The position numbers and the translations under genes were made by a program. Positions 52,727-60,750 of a stretch of 64,000 nucleotides of DNA are shown in pieces; positions within the stretch are counted from its first letter, which is position 1; each line of letters opens with the position of its first letter. The stretch lies in assembly GCA_040398845.1 (NCBI GenBank), contig JBBATH010000019.1, positions 1 to 64,000 on the forward strand. The letters are read 5' to 3'. Source of the DNA: WLND01 sp040398845. GTDB lineage: Bacteria; Actinomycetota; Actinomycetes; S36-B12. The notes beneath the pieces were generated by a model. It was not told where the DNA came from, did not search any database, and saw nothing but the letters and a program-made list of their open reading frames with translations.

Positions 52727-52776
52727 TGGAGCCGCCTCGGGGATTTGAACCCCGGACCTACGCATTACGAGCGCGC
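52727..52776 (-). other. tRNA-Thr(CGT) 3' fragment (possible attachment-site remnant)
   Basis: On the minus strand this segment makes a full anticodon arm (GCGCG-CTCGTAA-TGCGT, anticodon CGT). The variable loop AGGTC, T arm (CGGGG-TTCAAAT-CCCCG), acceptor 3' strand AGGCGGC, discriminator T and encoded CCA follow. The D arm and 5' acceptor strand are absent, so it is not a functional tRNA. Integrating elements commonly carry such 3' tRNA pieces as att sites. Confidence 0.8.
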
Positions 52777-52871
52777 GAGGAATGTGCCAACGACGGCGGA
52801 CGCTATTGCACTGCATCCGTTTGCCCAAGCTGGCTCACGCCTAATTGACGCGGTGCCGAGTTGCGAGCGGG

Positions 52872-53111
52872 CTACTGCAAGAGCCTGAGCCCGCGTAGAC
52901 GGGCCATGTCGTGCGCGATGTCAAGGAGCGGATCGCCTGGCGCGAGCACGGCATCAATGTCGTGGGTGGCCCGCCGGTCAGTGTTCATGAGTGCGATCGC
53001 CGATCCGCCGACCACTCGGATGGCACCGGTACGTCCGTCAAGAGCCGCACGGGTAGCAAGGTCAACGAGCAGCTCTTCGATCTGACCCGCTGCGAAACCG
53101 GGGCTGCTCAC
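52872..53111 (-). pseudogene. Truncated nucleotidyltransferase (toxin-like), 79 residues
   Basis: The N-terminal part of a minimal/AbiEii-like nucleotidyltransferase: IEELLVDLATRAALDGRTGA, IRVVGGSAIALMN and the metal-binding TDRRATHDIDAVL. The frame stops after about 79 residues, where full members are at least twice that length. The break lies about 95 bases from the tRNA fragment, consistent with truncation by an integration or deletion event. GTG 53111 overlaps the HTH gene stop (GTGA). Confidence 0.65.
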
Positions 53112-53683
53112 ACGCTCTCCAGTTCGCTGGCGGCCAGGTAGATTCCGTGTCGGGCGATGGCCTTTGGGGTCGCTTTGCGGGCCGCTGGACGCAGCGACGC
53201 GAGGGGCTCGACGTGCCACGGCTCGGTCAGGGTCCGCTGCGGCGTGCGCACCCATTCGGGCAGGGGAAGCCGGTCGGTGGTTAGCCAATGGTCGACGATG
53301 GCGGCGACGAGTGCGTCGTAACGGTGATCGCCTGTGGGTGCGGGTTCCGTTACGGCTAGGGCGACACGCACGGCCGGGGATGCACCGGCAAGGTCGTCGG
53401 AAAGTTGGATAACCTCCCGCCAGGCATGTCGGTCACTGTTCGATGCGAGTTCCGTTGCGATCGCGAGGGCCGCCTCGCAGGCAGGGCGAGACAGGGTCGG
53501 CAGCACCGCGATCCGCTGCCCCAGCGTTGCGAGCAGGTGTTCGAGCCGGCGCACTGTCGTGTCGTGCTGGCCCGCTTCAATGTCGGCGATGCGGGGTTGG
53601 GCCACAAGAGCACGATCGGCCAGGGCGCGCTGCGAGAGCCCATGCGACCCCCGGGCCGAGCGCAATAGAGATGCAGCGGTCAT
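53108..53683 (-). CDS. XRE-family HTH protein, probable antitoxin of the truncated pair
   Basis: A 191-residue protein. The N-terminal HTH_3 domain covers residues 3-60 (LLRSARGSHGLSQRALADRA, then QPRIADIEAGQHDTTVRRLE). A longer C-terminal domain of unknown type ends KAIARHGIYLAASELESV. GGAGGG lies 4 bases before ATG 53683 and an inverted repeat lies just upstream. It is coupled to the truncated nucleotidyltransferase, a layout known for HTH/nucleotidyltransferase toxin-antitoxin pairs. Confidence 0.8.
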   Translation of the reverse strand: MTAASLLRSARGSHGLSQRALADRALVAQPRIADIEAGQHDTTVRRLEHLLATLGQRIAVLPTLSRPACEAALAIATELASNSDRHAWREVIQLSDDLAGASPAVRVALAVTEPAPTGDHRYDALVAAIVDHWLTTDRLPLPEWVRTPQRTLTEPWHVEPLASLRPAARKATPKAIARHGIYLAASELESV

Positions 53684-53693
53684 GACACCCTCC

Positions 53694-53711
53694 GATACGA
53701 AACATCGTATC
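53694..53711. promoter_or_regulatory. HTH-gene operator palindrome
   Basis: GATACGA-AACA-TCGTATC is a perfect inverted repeat located 11 bases upstream of the HTH gene start. Probable autoregulatory site. Confidence 0.7.
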
Positions 53712-53867
53712 AAGCGTTAGCCGGTCAGCCGCAGATCTGAGGGGCGGCAACAAATCGGGGCATTCCGAGGCGCTCACCGATTGACCGAGTCCTCACCCCG
53801 CATCGCGACGCGGCGCGACGCGGCCGAGGTTTGGCGGAGCGTGTCGCGTTCGCGCGCCACAGCGTAA

Positions 53868-54239
53868 TCAAACGCTCCACGTCGAGATGGCCTGCTTGGA
53901 CCAATCCGACTGTTCGCGAGTCTCGACGACACTGAACCAAGGGCGGCCGTCCAGTTCGATGCCGGCCTTCAGCCAGTTTCGCTCGTCGACGCGAACCATG
54001 AGCCCGCACTGGTCGAATGGCGATTGGAATTCGCAATGAAGCTGCATGGTCACCTTGAAGTCACCCTCGCACCCGACCAGGAGGGCGTCGCCGTCATCGG
54101 CCCCGATGACACCGCCGGTGTGACGCCAGAAATCGCTCATCGGCCTGGTCTCCCAACGCACCCGGCCAAGAGCATCGATCTCCGTTCGCACTGGCTCGTT
54201 GACCCAAGCGAATCCCTCCCAAGCTCCAACCGCCGTAAT
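53868..54239 (-). pseudogene. DUF1349 protein, start codon lost and 3' end truncated
   Basis: The product resembles the DUF1349 concanavalin-like family: EGFAWVNEPVRTEIDALG, SDFWRHTGG, LVGCEGDFKVTMQLHCEF, QCGLMVRVDERNWLKAGIEL, SDWSKQAI. GAGGAGG is placed correctly for an initiation codon, but the codon there is ATT (54239), followed by ACG GCG GTT. It looks like an ATG changed to ATT, or a very rare ATT start. The C-terminal third is missing: the frame ends ISTWSV at about 123 residues, against nearly 190 in the family. Confidence 0.6.
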
Positions 54240-54370
54240 CGAACCTCCTCATCCGAGTGGCGTGCATTTCGTCGACCGGCCTGATGGCCGTTCCCGCCGC
54301 ACCAGGCTCGGCTCACGCCGGTAACCGAGGTCTCAAGGGCTCGTCTAATCGAATGTAGCAAGATCGGAAA

Positions 54371-54802
54371 TCAGCCAGTGAGATCAGCGAGGACCTCGTC
54401 CCACAGGGGGGTGGCATCCTGCCGGAAGTACCCCATGTGACCGAGCGATGTGACCCCGGTATCGCTGGACCGAATATCGCGGGTGGTGAGCTGGGCGTTG
54501 CGATATAAGGACATGAATACGTCGCGCGATACCGGTGGGATCCAGCGGTCGTCTGTTGAGTTGATCACCACGATGGGGATCTCAACCCGTTCGAACAGTG
54601 CGACCATCTCAGCACTGATGTCAGGATCCTCGAAGTAGTGGTGCGGGTAGCAGCACCAGCGCTTCCACTGTCGGTATACGTCAAGCGGGAGGTCCTCGCC
54701 GAGACCGAGCCGGCTCCACGCGAGGTAGCCGGCGCTTCGCGTGACGACCGGTCCGGCGAGGTCCCACAGCACGCGGCCACGCAGTTGTTCCAGACGAGGC
54801 AT
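54371..54802 (-). pseudogene. C-terminal fragment of an alpha/beta-hydrolase-like protein
   Basis: A 143-residue frame with the C-terminal features of an alpha/beta hydrolase: WCCYPHHYFEDPDISAEMVA, VEIPIVVINSTDDRWIPPVS with the acid residue, and SLGHMGYFRQDATPLWDEV with the catalytic His. The N-terminal half with the nucleophile elbow is absent; the upstream sequence abuts the lipoprotein gene end. Probably an inactive remnant. Confidence 0.65.
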
Positions 54803-54862
54803 GTACCCGCTCCCGAGGAGGAGTGCTCTTCGACAAGAGACGTACGACGCTCCCCAAGACCC

Positions 54863-56941
54863 CTAAGACGCCCATTGCCTGTCCGTGCACGGATACGGAC
54901 CCACCTTCTCATTCGGGCATCTGACTCCGGTCCAGGTGACACCGGTCAGGGTGGCACTGGTCAAAACCCCGCCGGTCATGTCCGAGTTGGCCAAGTTCAC
55001 GCCGCTCAAGTTCGCGCGGGTGAAGTTCGTTTGGTTGGCCCTCGTCCATTGCAGCGCCGCATTCGTCAGGTTCGCGTCGGTGAAATTCGTGCTAGTCAGA
55101 TTTGCGCCGTTCAGGCGCGTGCCGACCAGGTTCGCCCCGGCTAGGTTCGCCCCGCCGAGGTACGCATTGTCGAGATACGCGCCGGTGAGGTTTGCGCCGG
55201 TCAAGTTTGCGCTGTCGAGGTCCGCGTTGGTCAGGTCCGCTCCGGTGAGATTCGCTCCAGTAAGATTTGCGCTCCTGAGGAAGATGTCCGTCTTATCGCA
55301 GTACGCCCAGTTCACATTCGCTCCTGCGGGCGCCTTGCAGTTCCCGATGCCTGGCTTGACGGAAGTCGACCAACCTGACCAGCCCGACGTGCCAACGGCA
55401 TTCGACGCCTTCACCCTGAACCTGTACGAGGTTCCGGCCGTGAGCCCGGTGAGGGTGACGCTGCCAGATCCCGACTGGGAGACAGTGCCAGTTATCCCAC
55501 CTGATTCCGACGTTGCTGTGTACTGCGTGATCGGCGATCCGCCGTTGGACGCCGGTGCGGTGAAGGCCACCGTGACCGAAGTCGACCCCGTCACGGTGAC
55601 GGCCCCGATAGCCGGCGTCCCGGGAGCCAATGCCGGCACGACCGAACCCGACTCGCCCGACGCGGCCGAGGTGCCAACGGCGTTCTTGGCGGTGACGATG
55701 AACTTATACGAGGTGCCGGTCGTCAACCGGGTCACCCGAATGCTCCCTGAGCCCGACTGAGAGACAGTGCCGGTGATGCCGCCAGGGATGGACGTTGCTG
55801 TGTACTGCGTGATCGTTGAACCGCCGTTCGATGCCGGTGCGGTGAACGCGACCGTCGCGGACGTCGACCCTGCCGCGGCGACGGCCCCGATCCCCGGCGC
55901 GCCGGGAGGCCCGAGGATGGTCACCTGCGCCGATGGGGAGGAGGGAGTCGAGGTGCCTGCCGCATTCGTCGCGGTCACCGTGAACGTGTACGGAGTGCCG
56001 GCCGTGAGCCCGGTGACGGTGATCGTCCCGGAGCCCGCCTGGGACACGGTGCCGGTGATGGAGCCGGTATCGGAGGTCGCCGTGTACTTGGTGATCGCCG
56101 AGCCGCCGTTGGATGCAGGCTCGGTGAACGCGACCGTCGCCGACGTCGACGTCGACCCTGCCGCGACGACGGCCCCAATGGTCGGTGCGCCGGGAACGGT
56201 GACCGGGGTCACCGGCGCCGACGGGGCGGACACGGCCGAGGTGCCGCCCGCGTTCGTCGCGGTGGCCGTGAACGTGTACGCGGTGCCGTTCGACAGGCCC
56301 GTCACGTCGCAGGACCCAGACTCGCCCGTCACCGTGCACGCACCGCCCGTAACGGCCGGCGACGCGGTCACTGCGTAGGACGCAGCGGTGCCGCCCGTGG
56401 TCGCGGCGGCCACTGTCACCGTTACCTTGGCGTCGCCAGCGGTCACCGTCGAAATGGTCGGAACGCCGGGAGCGGCGACCGCCTCAACTACGCCTGAGAC
56501 GGTAATCGATGGCGGGGACGTGTAAGTGCACCCGTTGGCAGTGGTTCCCGTGACGATGAACGTGTTGTTCGCCTTCTTCGTCAGGCCCCGTACCTGGATC
56601 GACCCGATCGACGAGGAGCTGCTGATCGTCGCGTTCTGGCCACTGTTCGCCGTGGCCGTGAACGTGGTCCAAGGAGACGTGTACGTCGGCGCGGTGAAGA
56701 CAACCGTGCGGGTGACCCCGCCGACCGCCGCCGTCGCGGTCCATGAGTTCTTGGCCGCCTCACACCCAGCACCCGCCACGTCACCTCGGATGACCGGAGC
56801 ACTCACCTCCGACGTACTCTCGCCGGAGCCTCCGCATCCGGCGATGAGCATCACCGCGCACACGACGACTGCTGTCGCCTTGCCGGAACCTGACGCAAGG
56901 CTCGTGAAGCGCCTCGTCCGTGCACCCATCGCCAACACCAT
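54863..56941 (-). CDS. Lipoprotein with FN3 repeats and C-terminal pentapeptide repeats
   Basis: A 692-residue surface protein. The signal peptide ends in lipobox LIAGC (Cys 36). After a Thr-rich segment, four FN3-type domains (about 145-240, 240-335, 335-430, 430-520) carry repeated NGGSAITKYTATSDTGSITG-like strands. A Cys-bounded pentapeptide-repeat domain follows (about 535-665; A(N/D)L(T/D)xx units such as ANLTGADLTNADLDSANLTG). The domain DNA is itself repetitive. The first residues and 5' region match 50452-51978. Role unknown; probably a surface interaction protein. Confidence 0.82.
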   Translation of the reverse strand: MVLAMGARTRRFTSLASGSGKATAVVVCAVMLIAGCGGSGESTSEVSAPVIRGDVAGAGCEAAKNSWTATAAVGGVTRTVVFTAPTYTSPWTTFTATANSGQNATISSSSSIGSIQVRGLTKKANNTFIVTGTTANGCTYTSPPSITVSGVVEAVAAPGVPTISTVTAGDAKVTVTVAAATTGGTAASYAVTASPAVTGGACTVTGESGSCDVTGLSNGTAYTFTATATNAGGTSAVSAPSAPVTPVTVPGAPTIGAVVAAGSTSTSATVAFTEPASNGGSAITKYTATSDTGSITGTVSQAGSGTITVTGLTAGTPYTFTVTATNAAGTSTPSSPSAQVTILGPPGAPGIGAVAAAGSTSATVAFTAPASNGGSTITQYTATSIPGGITGTVSQSGSGSIRVTRLTTGTSYKFIVTAKNAVGTSAASGESGSVVPALAPGTPAIGAVTVTGSTSVTVAFTAPASNGGSPITQYTATSESGGITGTVSQSGSGSVTLTGLTAGTSYRFRVKASNAVGTSGWSGWSTSVKPGIGNCKAPAGANVNWAYCDKTDIFLRSANLTGANLTGADLTNADLDSANLTGANLTGAYLDNAYLGGANLAGANLVGTRLNGANLTSTNFTDANLTNAALQWTRANQTNFTRANLSGVNLANSDMTGGVLTSATLTGVTWTGVRCPNEKVGPYPCTDRQWAS

Positions 56942-57060
56942 TCCTCTTGGGGACGTCGCCCCATCAATGAACGAATCTGATGAAGGCTATTGCCGTTCAG
57001 GTGAGTCCGCCACCGTGAAAACACGGTGGTTTCGACGAGTCCCCCTCCAAGGGTCGACGG
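56942..57060 (-). promoter_or_regulatory. Conserved 5' region shared by the two lipoprotein genes (copy B)
   Basis: Near-identical counterpart of the region at 51979-52110. The hairpin here is an 8-bp stem CCACCGTG-AAAA-CACGGTGG at 57010-57029. Similarity fades beyond GGGTCGAC. Confidence 0.7.
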
Positions 57061-57762
57061 GCTTGCTCAAGGCGACGATGTTCGCCCGTTGAGCGTTGAC
57101 CTTCGTTCTGCCACCTAGCCGGTCCGTTGCAGCCGGCCTTGCGAACCGGCTTCGCTCCGCAGACCGAACTGCGTCGACTGAGGGCACCGGCGGCACCCAC
57201 CCCTCCCGCGTCGGCGCCCGCGCCGTCCGAGGACACAGCCGATCGGGCCTGCTTGCTGGTTATCGCTCGCATCGTTTGAGCGGACGTTTCGACAGCACGT
57301 TCTGACCTGCCAAAGGTCCAAGGGCTGGCTGTTCGGGGCGTTGCAGTCGTCTCGGCGCACTCATCGAAGCAGCCGGACCTAGAAACCACGATCGGCGGTG
57401 ACACCAGGGTTGGTAGTACGGGAGTTTCCTTCGTCGGCTGAGGACGCAGAGCGCACTTGTTGACCGGGCTCCCTGGCACGCTTCATCGCCACTTGCAGAC
57501 GAGAAGTTGGGGCACCCTTGTCGCTCCGTCAACGACCTTTCCTTCACTCGCTGGGTCGACAGGCACGGGGATTGGGACTGGGTTCTCGATCACGCGGAGC
57601 ATAATCACAGGTGACGCTAACCGGCCGCATAGGGCTGGCTCGCACTTGAGTCAGCAACGAACGGGAACCTTGTTTCGTGCGAACTGAGCAACGTCCGCCG
57701 TTGCTCTTGTCTAGCACTTCGCTACTAAAGCCAGGGGCACTGACGATTCCACCGCCGGCGCC
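57061..57762. other. Intergenic region, no convincing gene
   Basis: About 700 bases with only biased short frames. One minus-strand frame (57483-57602, MLRVIENPVPIPVPVDPASE and on, 39 residues) is the best candidate but has no ribosome binding site and no recognisable family. Confidence 0.5.
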
Positions 57763-57793
57763 CGGGGCGACCGGGATATCCCCGATCGCCCCG
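57763..57793. terminator. Stem-loop downstream of carbonic anhydrase
   Basis: CGGGGCGA (57763-57770) pairs with TCGCCCCG (57786-57793), with inner CGGG/CCCG pairing. It starts 6 bases after the carbonic anhydrase stop (minus strand), so it is a probable terminator, without a T run. Confidence 0.65.
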
Positions 57794-57798
57794 GCGCC

Positions 57799-58290
57799 TC
57801 AGAGTGCGACCTCGTCCAGCACGCCTGTCGCAACGTCGAAAATGAATCCGCGGATGGAATCGGTGTGCGGAATGAACGGCGAGGCCTTGATTCGGTTCGC
57901 CGACTGCACGACATCTACGGCGAGATCGCTGAATGCCTCGGCAGCCCACTCGGGCTTGATGCCTGTCTCGTCCTGGATCGACTTCTTGAATGCGTCGTCG
58001 GTGAAGGTGAGCATCCCGCAGTCGGTGTGGTGGATGAGGATGATCTCCTTCGTGCCGAGGAGCCGTTGCGAGATTGCGAGTGAACGGATCTCATCGTCGG
58101 TGACGACTCCGCCGGCATTGCGAATGATGTGCGCATCGCCCTCCTCGAGTCCGAGGACCTTGGAGACGTGCAGGCGTGCGTCCATGCAGGCGACGACGGC
58201 TAGGTGCTTGGCTGGCGGCAGGGGCAGCGGGCCAGAAAAGGCCTCGGCATAGGAACTGTTGCGCTCTAGGAACTGGGGAATGACGGACAT
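57799..58290 (-). CDS. Beta-carbonic anhydrase
   Basis: Interconverts CO2 and bicarbonate, using zinc. The 163-residue product has the first zinc Cys with Asp/Arg dyad in VVACMDARLHVSKVLGLEEG, AHIIRNAGG, and the His/Cys zinc ligands in LIHHTDCGML. The short length matches the compact actinobacterial beta class. A possible link is bicarbonate supply for Ccr and other carboxylases, but it is not adjacent to them. Confidence 0.93.
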   Translation of the reverse strand: MSVIPQFLERNSSYAEAFSGPLPLPPAKHLAVVACMDARLHVSKVLGLEEGDAHIIRNAGGVVTDDEIRSLAISQRLLGTKEIILIHHTDCGMLTFTDDAFKKSIQDETGIKPEWAAEAFSDLAVDVVQSANRIKASPFIPHTDSIRGFIFDVATGVLDEVAL

Positions 58291-58590
58291 GGTTTCCTCT
58301 CAGGGTGCATGAAGGCCTCGTGGACCGAGTGTTGGGTCAGAGATTGCTGAGTTCTGGGTTCTGAGTTACTGGTGCTGGCGACGGAGTGGTCAGCGACAGG
58401 CGGACGACGCGACGCGCATGTTGTCGACGTGGCGTCGGCGAGTCAGCAAAACCTGCATGAGGTGAACCTAGCCGGGGTCGAATCAACCCGCTCGGGTCGA
58501 TTTCGCAGTTGCCAACAATCCGCAGGTGACGCCGGGTGCTGAGCTCACTCGGTGTCGCGTGCCCGGGTCATCACCTCTTAGAATGCCTTG
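58291..58590. other. Intergenic region between divergent genes
   Basis: No gene seen. It holds the promoter side of the carbonic anhydrase gene and, at 58577-58582, a TAGAAT -10-like element for the zinc-ribbon gene. Confidence 0.5.
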
Positions 58591-58794
58591 GTGCCCACCA
58601 ACGAGTTCCGTTGCAGGACGTGCGGTGAGACCTACGTCGTCAACCGTCCTATGGATGCATCCAATGAGCCGGCACCGTGCCCGAATGGCCATGACGACAC
58701 AGTGCGGTTGCTGACGGTCGCCTCCGCAGGCGGCTCACGGCCATCCGCTTCACCGTCAGCCGGTGGCGGTGGCGGTGGCTGCGGATGCGGATGA
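58591..58794 (+). CDS. FmdB-type zinc-ribbon protein
   Basis: A 67-residue protein with PTNEFRCRTCGETYVVNRPM and CPNGHDD: one CxxC pair plus a C-x2-H type end, as in the FmdB regulatory-protein family. A Ser/Gly-rich tail ends in GGGCGCG, a possible metal ligand cluster. The start is GTG 58591; TAGAAT lies 8 bases upstream, so it is probably leaderless. Function of FmdB-like proteins is poorly known. Confidence 0.75.
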   Translation: MPTNEFRCRTCGETYVVNRPMDASNEPAPCPNGHDDTVRLLTVASAGGSRPSASPSAGGGGGGCGCG

Positions 58795-59169
58795 CTTGCG
58801 CTCACTGAGGACGGCAAGGAAGACGACCATTCCCGGTGAGTACTTGGCTGGACTCGAGAGGGTGCGCACGCCCCACTCTTGGGCGTGCTGCTCCTCTGAG
58901 GTCTCGGGGTGTTATCGCTGCTCCTTGGCCGACAGCCAGGAGCTTGCAGTAAGCAGCCGTGCGGGGTTGATGCCAGGGGCGATAAGGCGCTCAGCCGAGG
59001 TGCCCATACGACGTCAGTTGTCCTGAGGCTCATCGCGTGAAGAAGTGGTGAAGGAGCCGACGCCTGGACGTTGGACCGTCCCACGAACGCCAGCAGGCTC
59101 AGGCAGAGTGCTCTGCGTCGGCAAAGCACGCCTCGGAGGCTCTGATTCCAACCTCTATGGACAGAACAG
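58795..59169. other. Intergenic region with one stem-loop
   Basis: GCACGCCC (58866-58873) pairs with GGGCGTGC (58881-58888), probably ending the FmdB-type transcript. The rest holds no convincing gene. Confidence 0.5.
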
Positions 59170-59715
59170 CTAGTCGAGCCCGGGCAGCCCATCGAGGCTC
59201 TTGGCGTTCCACTCGGCACGAAACTCCGCCAGACCCTGGGCTCCGCGCTTTCGGTGATCGAGGTCAAGCACATCGCGATCAGCCTCGTAGGTCATGCGCG
59301 GCACCGCGTATCCGCACGAGTCTGCCAATCGCACCACGTCGAGCACGATGATCGAGCGCACTCCCTCGTGCCCGCTGAACCGACCTGCCAGCTCAACGAA
59401 CGACGGCTCGCCCGGGAACAGCACGCTGCCTCGGCCGTGCAGTCGGACAATGCGTGGCCGGCCGTCGAACGCGCAGAACATGATGACTATGCGACCGTTC
59501 TCGCGCAGGTGCGCAATGGTCTCGATCCCACTGCCGGTCAGGTCCAGGTAGGCCACCTGACGCGGACCCAGGACTGCAAAGGTGCCGGCCAGGCCCTTCG
59601 GCGAGCAGTTCACCAGGCCCTGCGGATCCAGCGGAGCCGTCGAGACGAAGAACATTGGCTGACTGGTCATCCATGCGGCGAGCTTGTCATCGATGGCCTC
59701 GAGTTGGTCTCCCAT
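59170..59715 (-). CDS. Pyridoxamine 5'-phosphate oxidase family protein
   Basis: A 181-residue split beta-barrel protein: MFFVSTAPLDPQGLVNCSPK, VAYLDLTGSGIETIAHLREN, GRIVIMFCAFDGRPRIVRLH, GRGSVLFPG, then a C-terminal extension DSCGYAVPRMTYEADRDVLD. This subgroup is related to the general stress FMN-binding proteins. ATG 59715 has GGTGGGG 4 bases upstream. The physiological substrate is unknown. Confidence 0.85.
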   Translation of the reverse strand: MGDQLEAIDDKLAAWMTSQPMFFVSTAPLDPQGLVNCSPKGLAGTFAVLGPRQVAYLDLTGSGIETIAHLRENGRIVIMFCAFDGRPRIVRLHGRGSVLFPGEPSFVELAGRFSGHEGVRSIIVLDVVRLADSCGYAVPRMTYEADRDVLDLDHRKRGAQGLAEFRAEWNAKSLDGLPGLD

Positions 59716-59895
59716 GAAACCCCACCGCAGGCGCTCACCCTCGCGCCCGACAGATGCCCCGCGACTGAGGAACGTCACCAGCGATGCTTCGATGACGGCA
59801 TTGGCCGGTCGGCACACTCACCGAACTACGAGTTCCTCCCTCACGCGTCGGGCGGTCTCGCGCGGCCGAGAGGTAGGTGGCTGGACGTCTCGGCA

Positions 59896-60750
59896 CTACT
59901 TCGCGAACGCGCGGAGTAGGTCGTCGACGACACCGTGAGCATCTGCGGCGGCGTTGTCACGCTCTGATTGTTCGAGGTACGCGAACTCGGCGGCACGCTG
60001 GGGACCGACGTGGTCGATGGTCGCGAAGTCGCGCCGCAGAACCCCGAGTGCTTGCTTGACGATCGCGGCGTGCCGTGCGGCGTGCTCCCGAAGGCGCGAA
60101 GCAACCGCCTCAGCTCCACCCGTCGCCCCACGCACGACGTAGACAAGGTCGTAGGCGTCCTTGGGCTCGATCCGGTCACCGAACGCCAGCGCCTTCAGCA
60201 CGACGAACGCACCCGGCCCGCATACGGGAACTCGACGTTCGATGAGTTGCCCCTGAAGCGTGAAGCCATGGATGGCGATCCAGACCCGCTCGTCGAACGC
60301 CAGTTCCAACCCCGGTGTGACAAGCGCACCGAAGTCAGTTTCGAGATTCTGCAGCCGCAACTTGGGCTCACTACCCGGCGGTGAAGGGATGAGGAAGTCG
60401 ACCTTGAGCCCGTCACGAACCCAGCGCTGGACGGTGGGATTGCCGGCATCATTGATGTCCGACTTGAAGCCTTCAGACCGCAGTCGGGCACTCAATTCCG
60501 CGTAGCGTTGCTCGTCGAGCAGTGCGAGCGACAGGCCGAGATCCAGGTCGTTCGTGCCTGGATGCGGATCCCATTCATCGGCCTCGGCTTCCAGTTGAGT
60601 GTCAACGAGGAGGCTCGGTACGAGGCCGCCAACGACGACGAGGTCCTCCATGAACGCGCCGAGCGTCGCGGCGACAGTAAGACAAGCGGAGCGGACCAGC
60701 TCGGTCTCCGCCGCGCTGTACCCGGACCGGTGCCGTGGCTTGTCAGGCAT
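59896..60750 (-). CDS. AbiEii-like nucleotidyltransferase (toxin)
   Basis: A 284-residue protein of the nucleotidyltransferase superfamily. VVVGGLVPSLLVDTQL corresponds to the GG-x-hS helix and TNDLDLGLSLALL to the hD-x-D motif; KVDFLIPSP supplies the third acidic residue. The C-terminal half is helical (DAYDLVYVVRGATGGAEAVA). Such proteins are the toxins of type IV AbiE-like pairs, acting on tRNA or nucleotides. ATG 60750 overlaps the upstream gene stop by 8 bases. Confidence 0.8.
   Translation of the reverse strand: MPDKPRHRSGYSAAETELVRSACLTVAATLGAFMEDLVVVGGLVPSLLVDTQLEAEADEWDPHPGTNDLDLGLSLALLDEQRYAELSARLRSEGFKSDINDAGNPTVQRWVRDGLKVDFLIPSPPGSEPKLRLQNLETDFGALVTPGLELAFDERVWIAIHGFTLQGQLIERRVPVCGPGAFVVLKALAFGDRIEPKDAYDLVYVVRGATGGAEAVASRLREHAARHAAIVKQALGVLRRDFATIDHVGPQRAAEFAYLEQSERDNAAADAHGVVDDLLRAFAK

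Noticed and set aside
52727..52776. A functional tRNA-Thr gene
   Set aside because: Only the anticodon arm to the CCA end is present; the upstream sequence does not form a D arm or the matching 5' acceptor strand.
54885..55760. A 291-codon plus-strand frame rich in Val/Pro/Phe repeats
   Set aside because: It is the reverse strand of the FN3/pentapeptide lipoprotein repeats; its regularity comes from that coding sequence.
54863..56941. Repeated DNA units considered as a CRISPR array
   Set aside because: The repeats are in-frame protein domain repeats without uniform repeat-spacer structure; no cas genes are present.
57483..57602. A 39-residue minus-strand frame (MLRVIENPVPIPVPVDPASE and on)
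   Set aside because: Composition is plausible but there is no ribosome binding site, neighbour coupling or recognisable family; kept only as a note in the intergenic entry.
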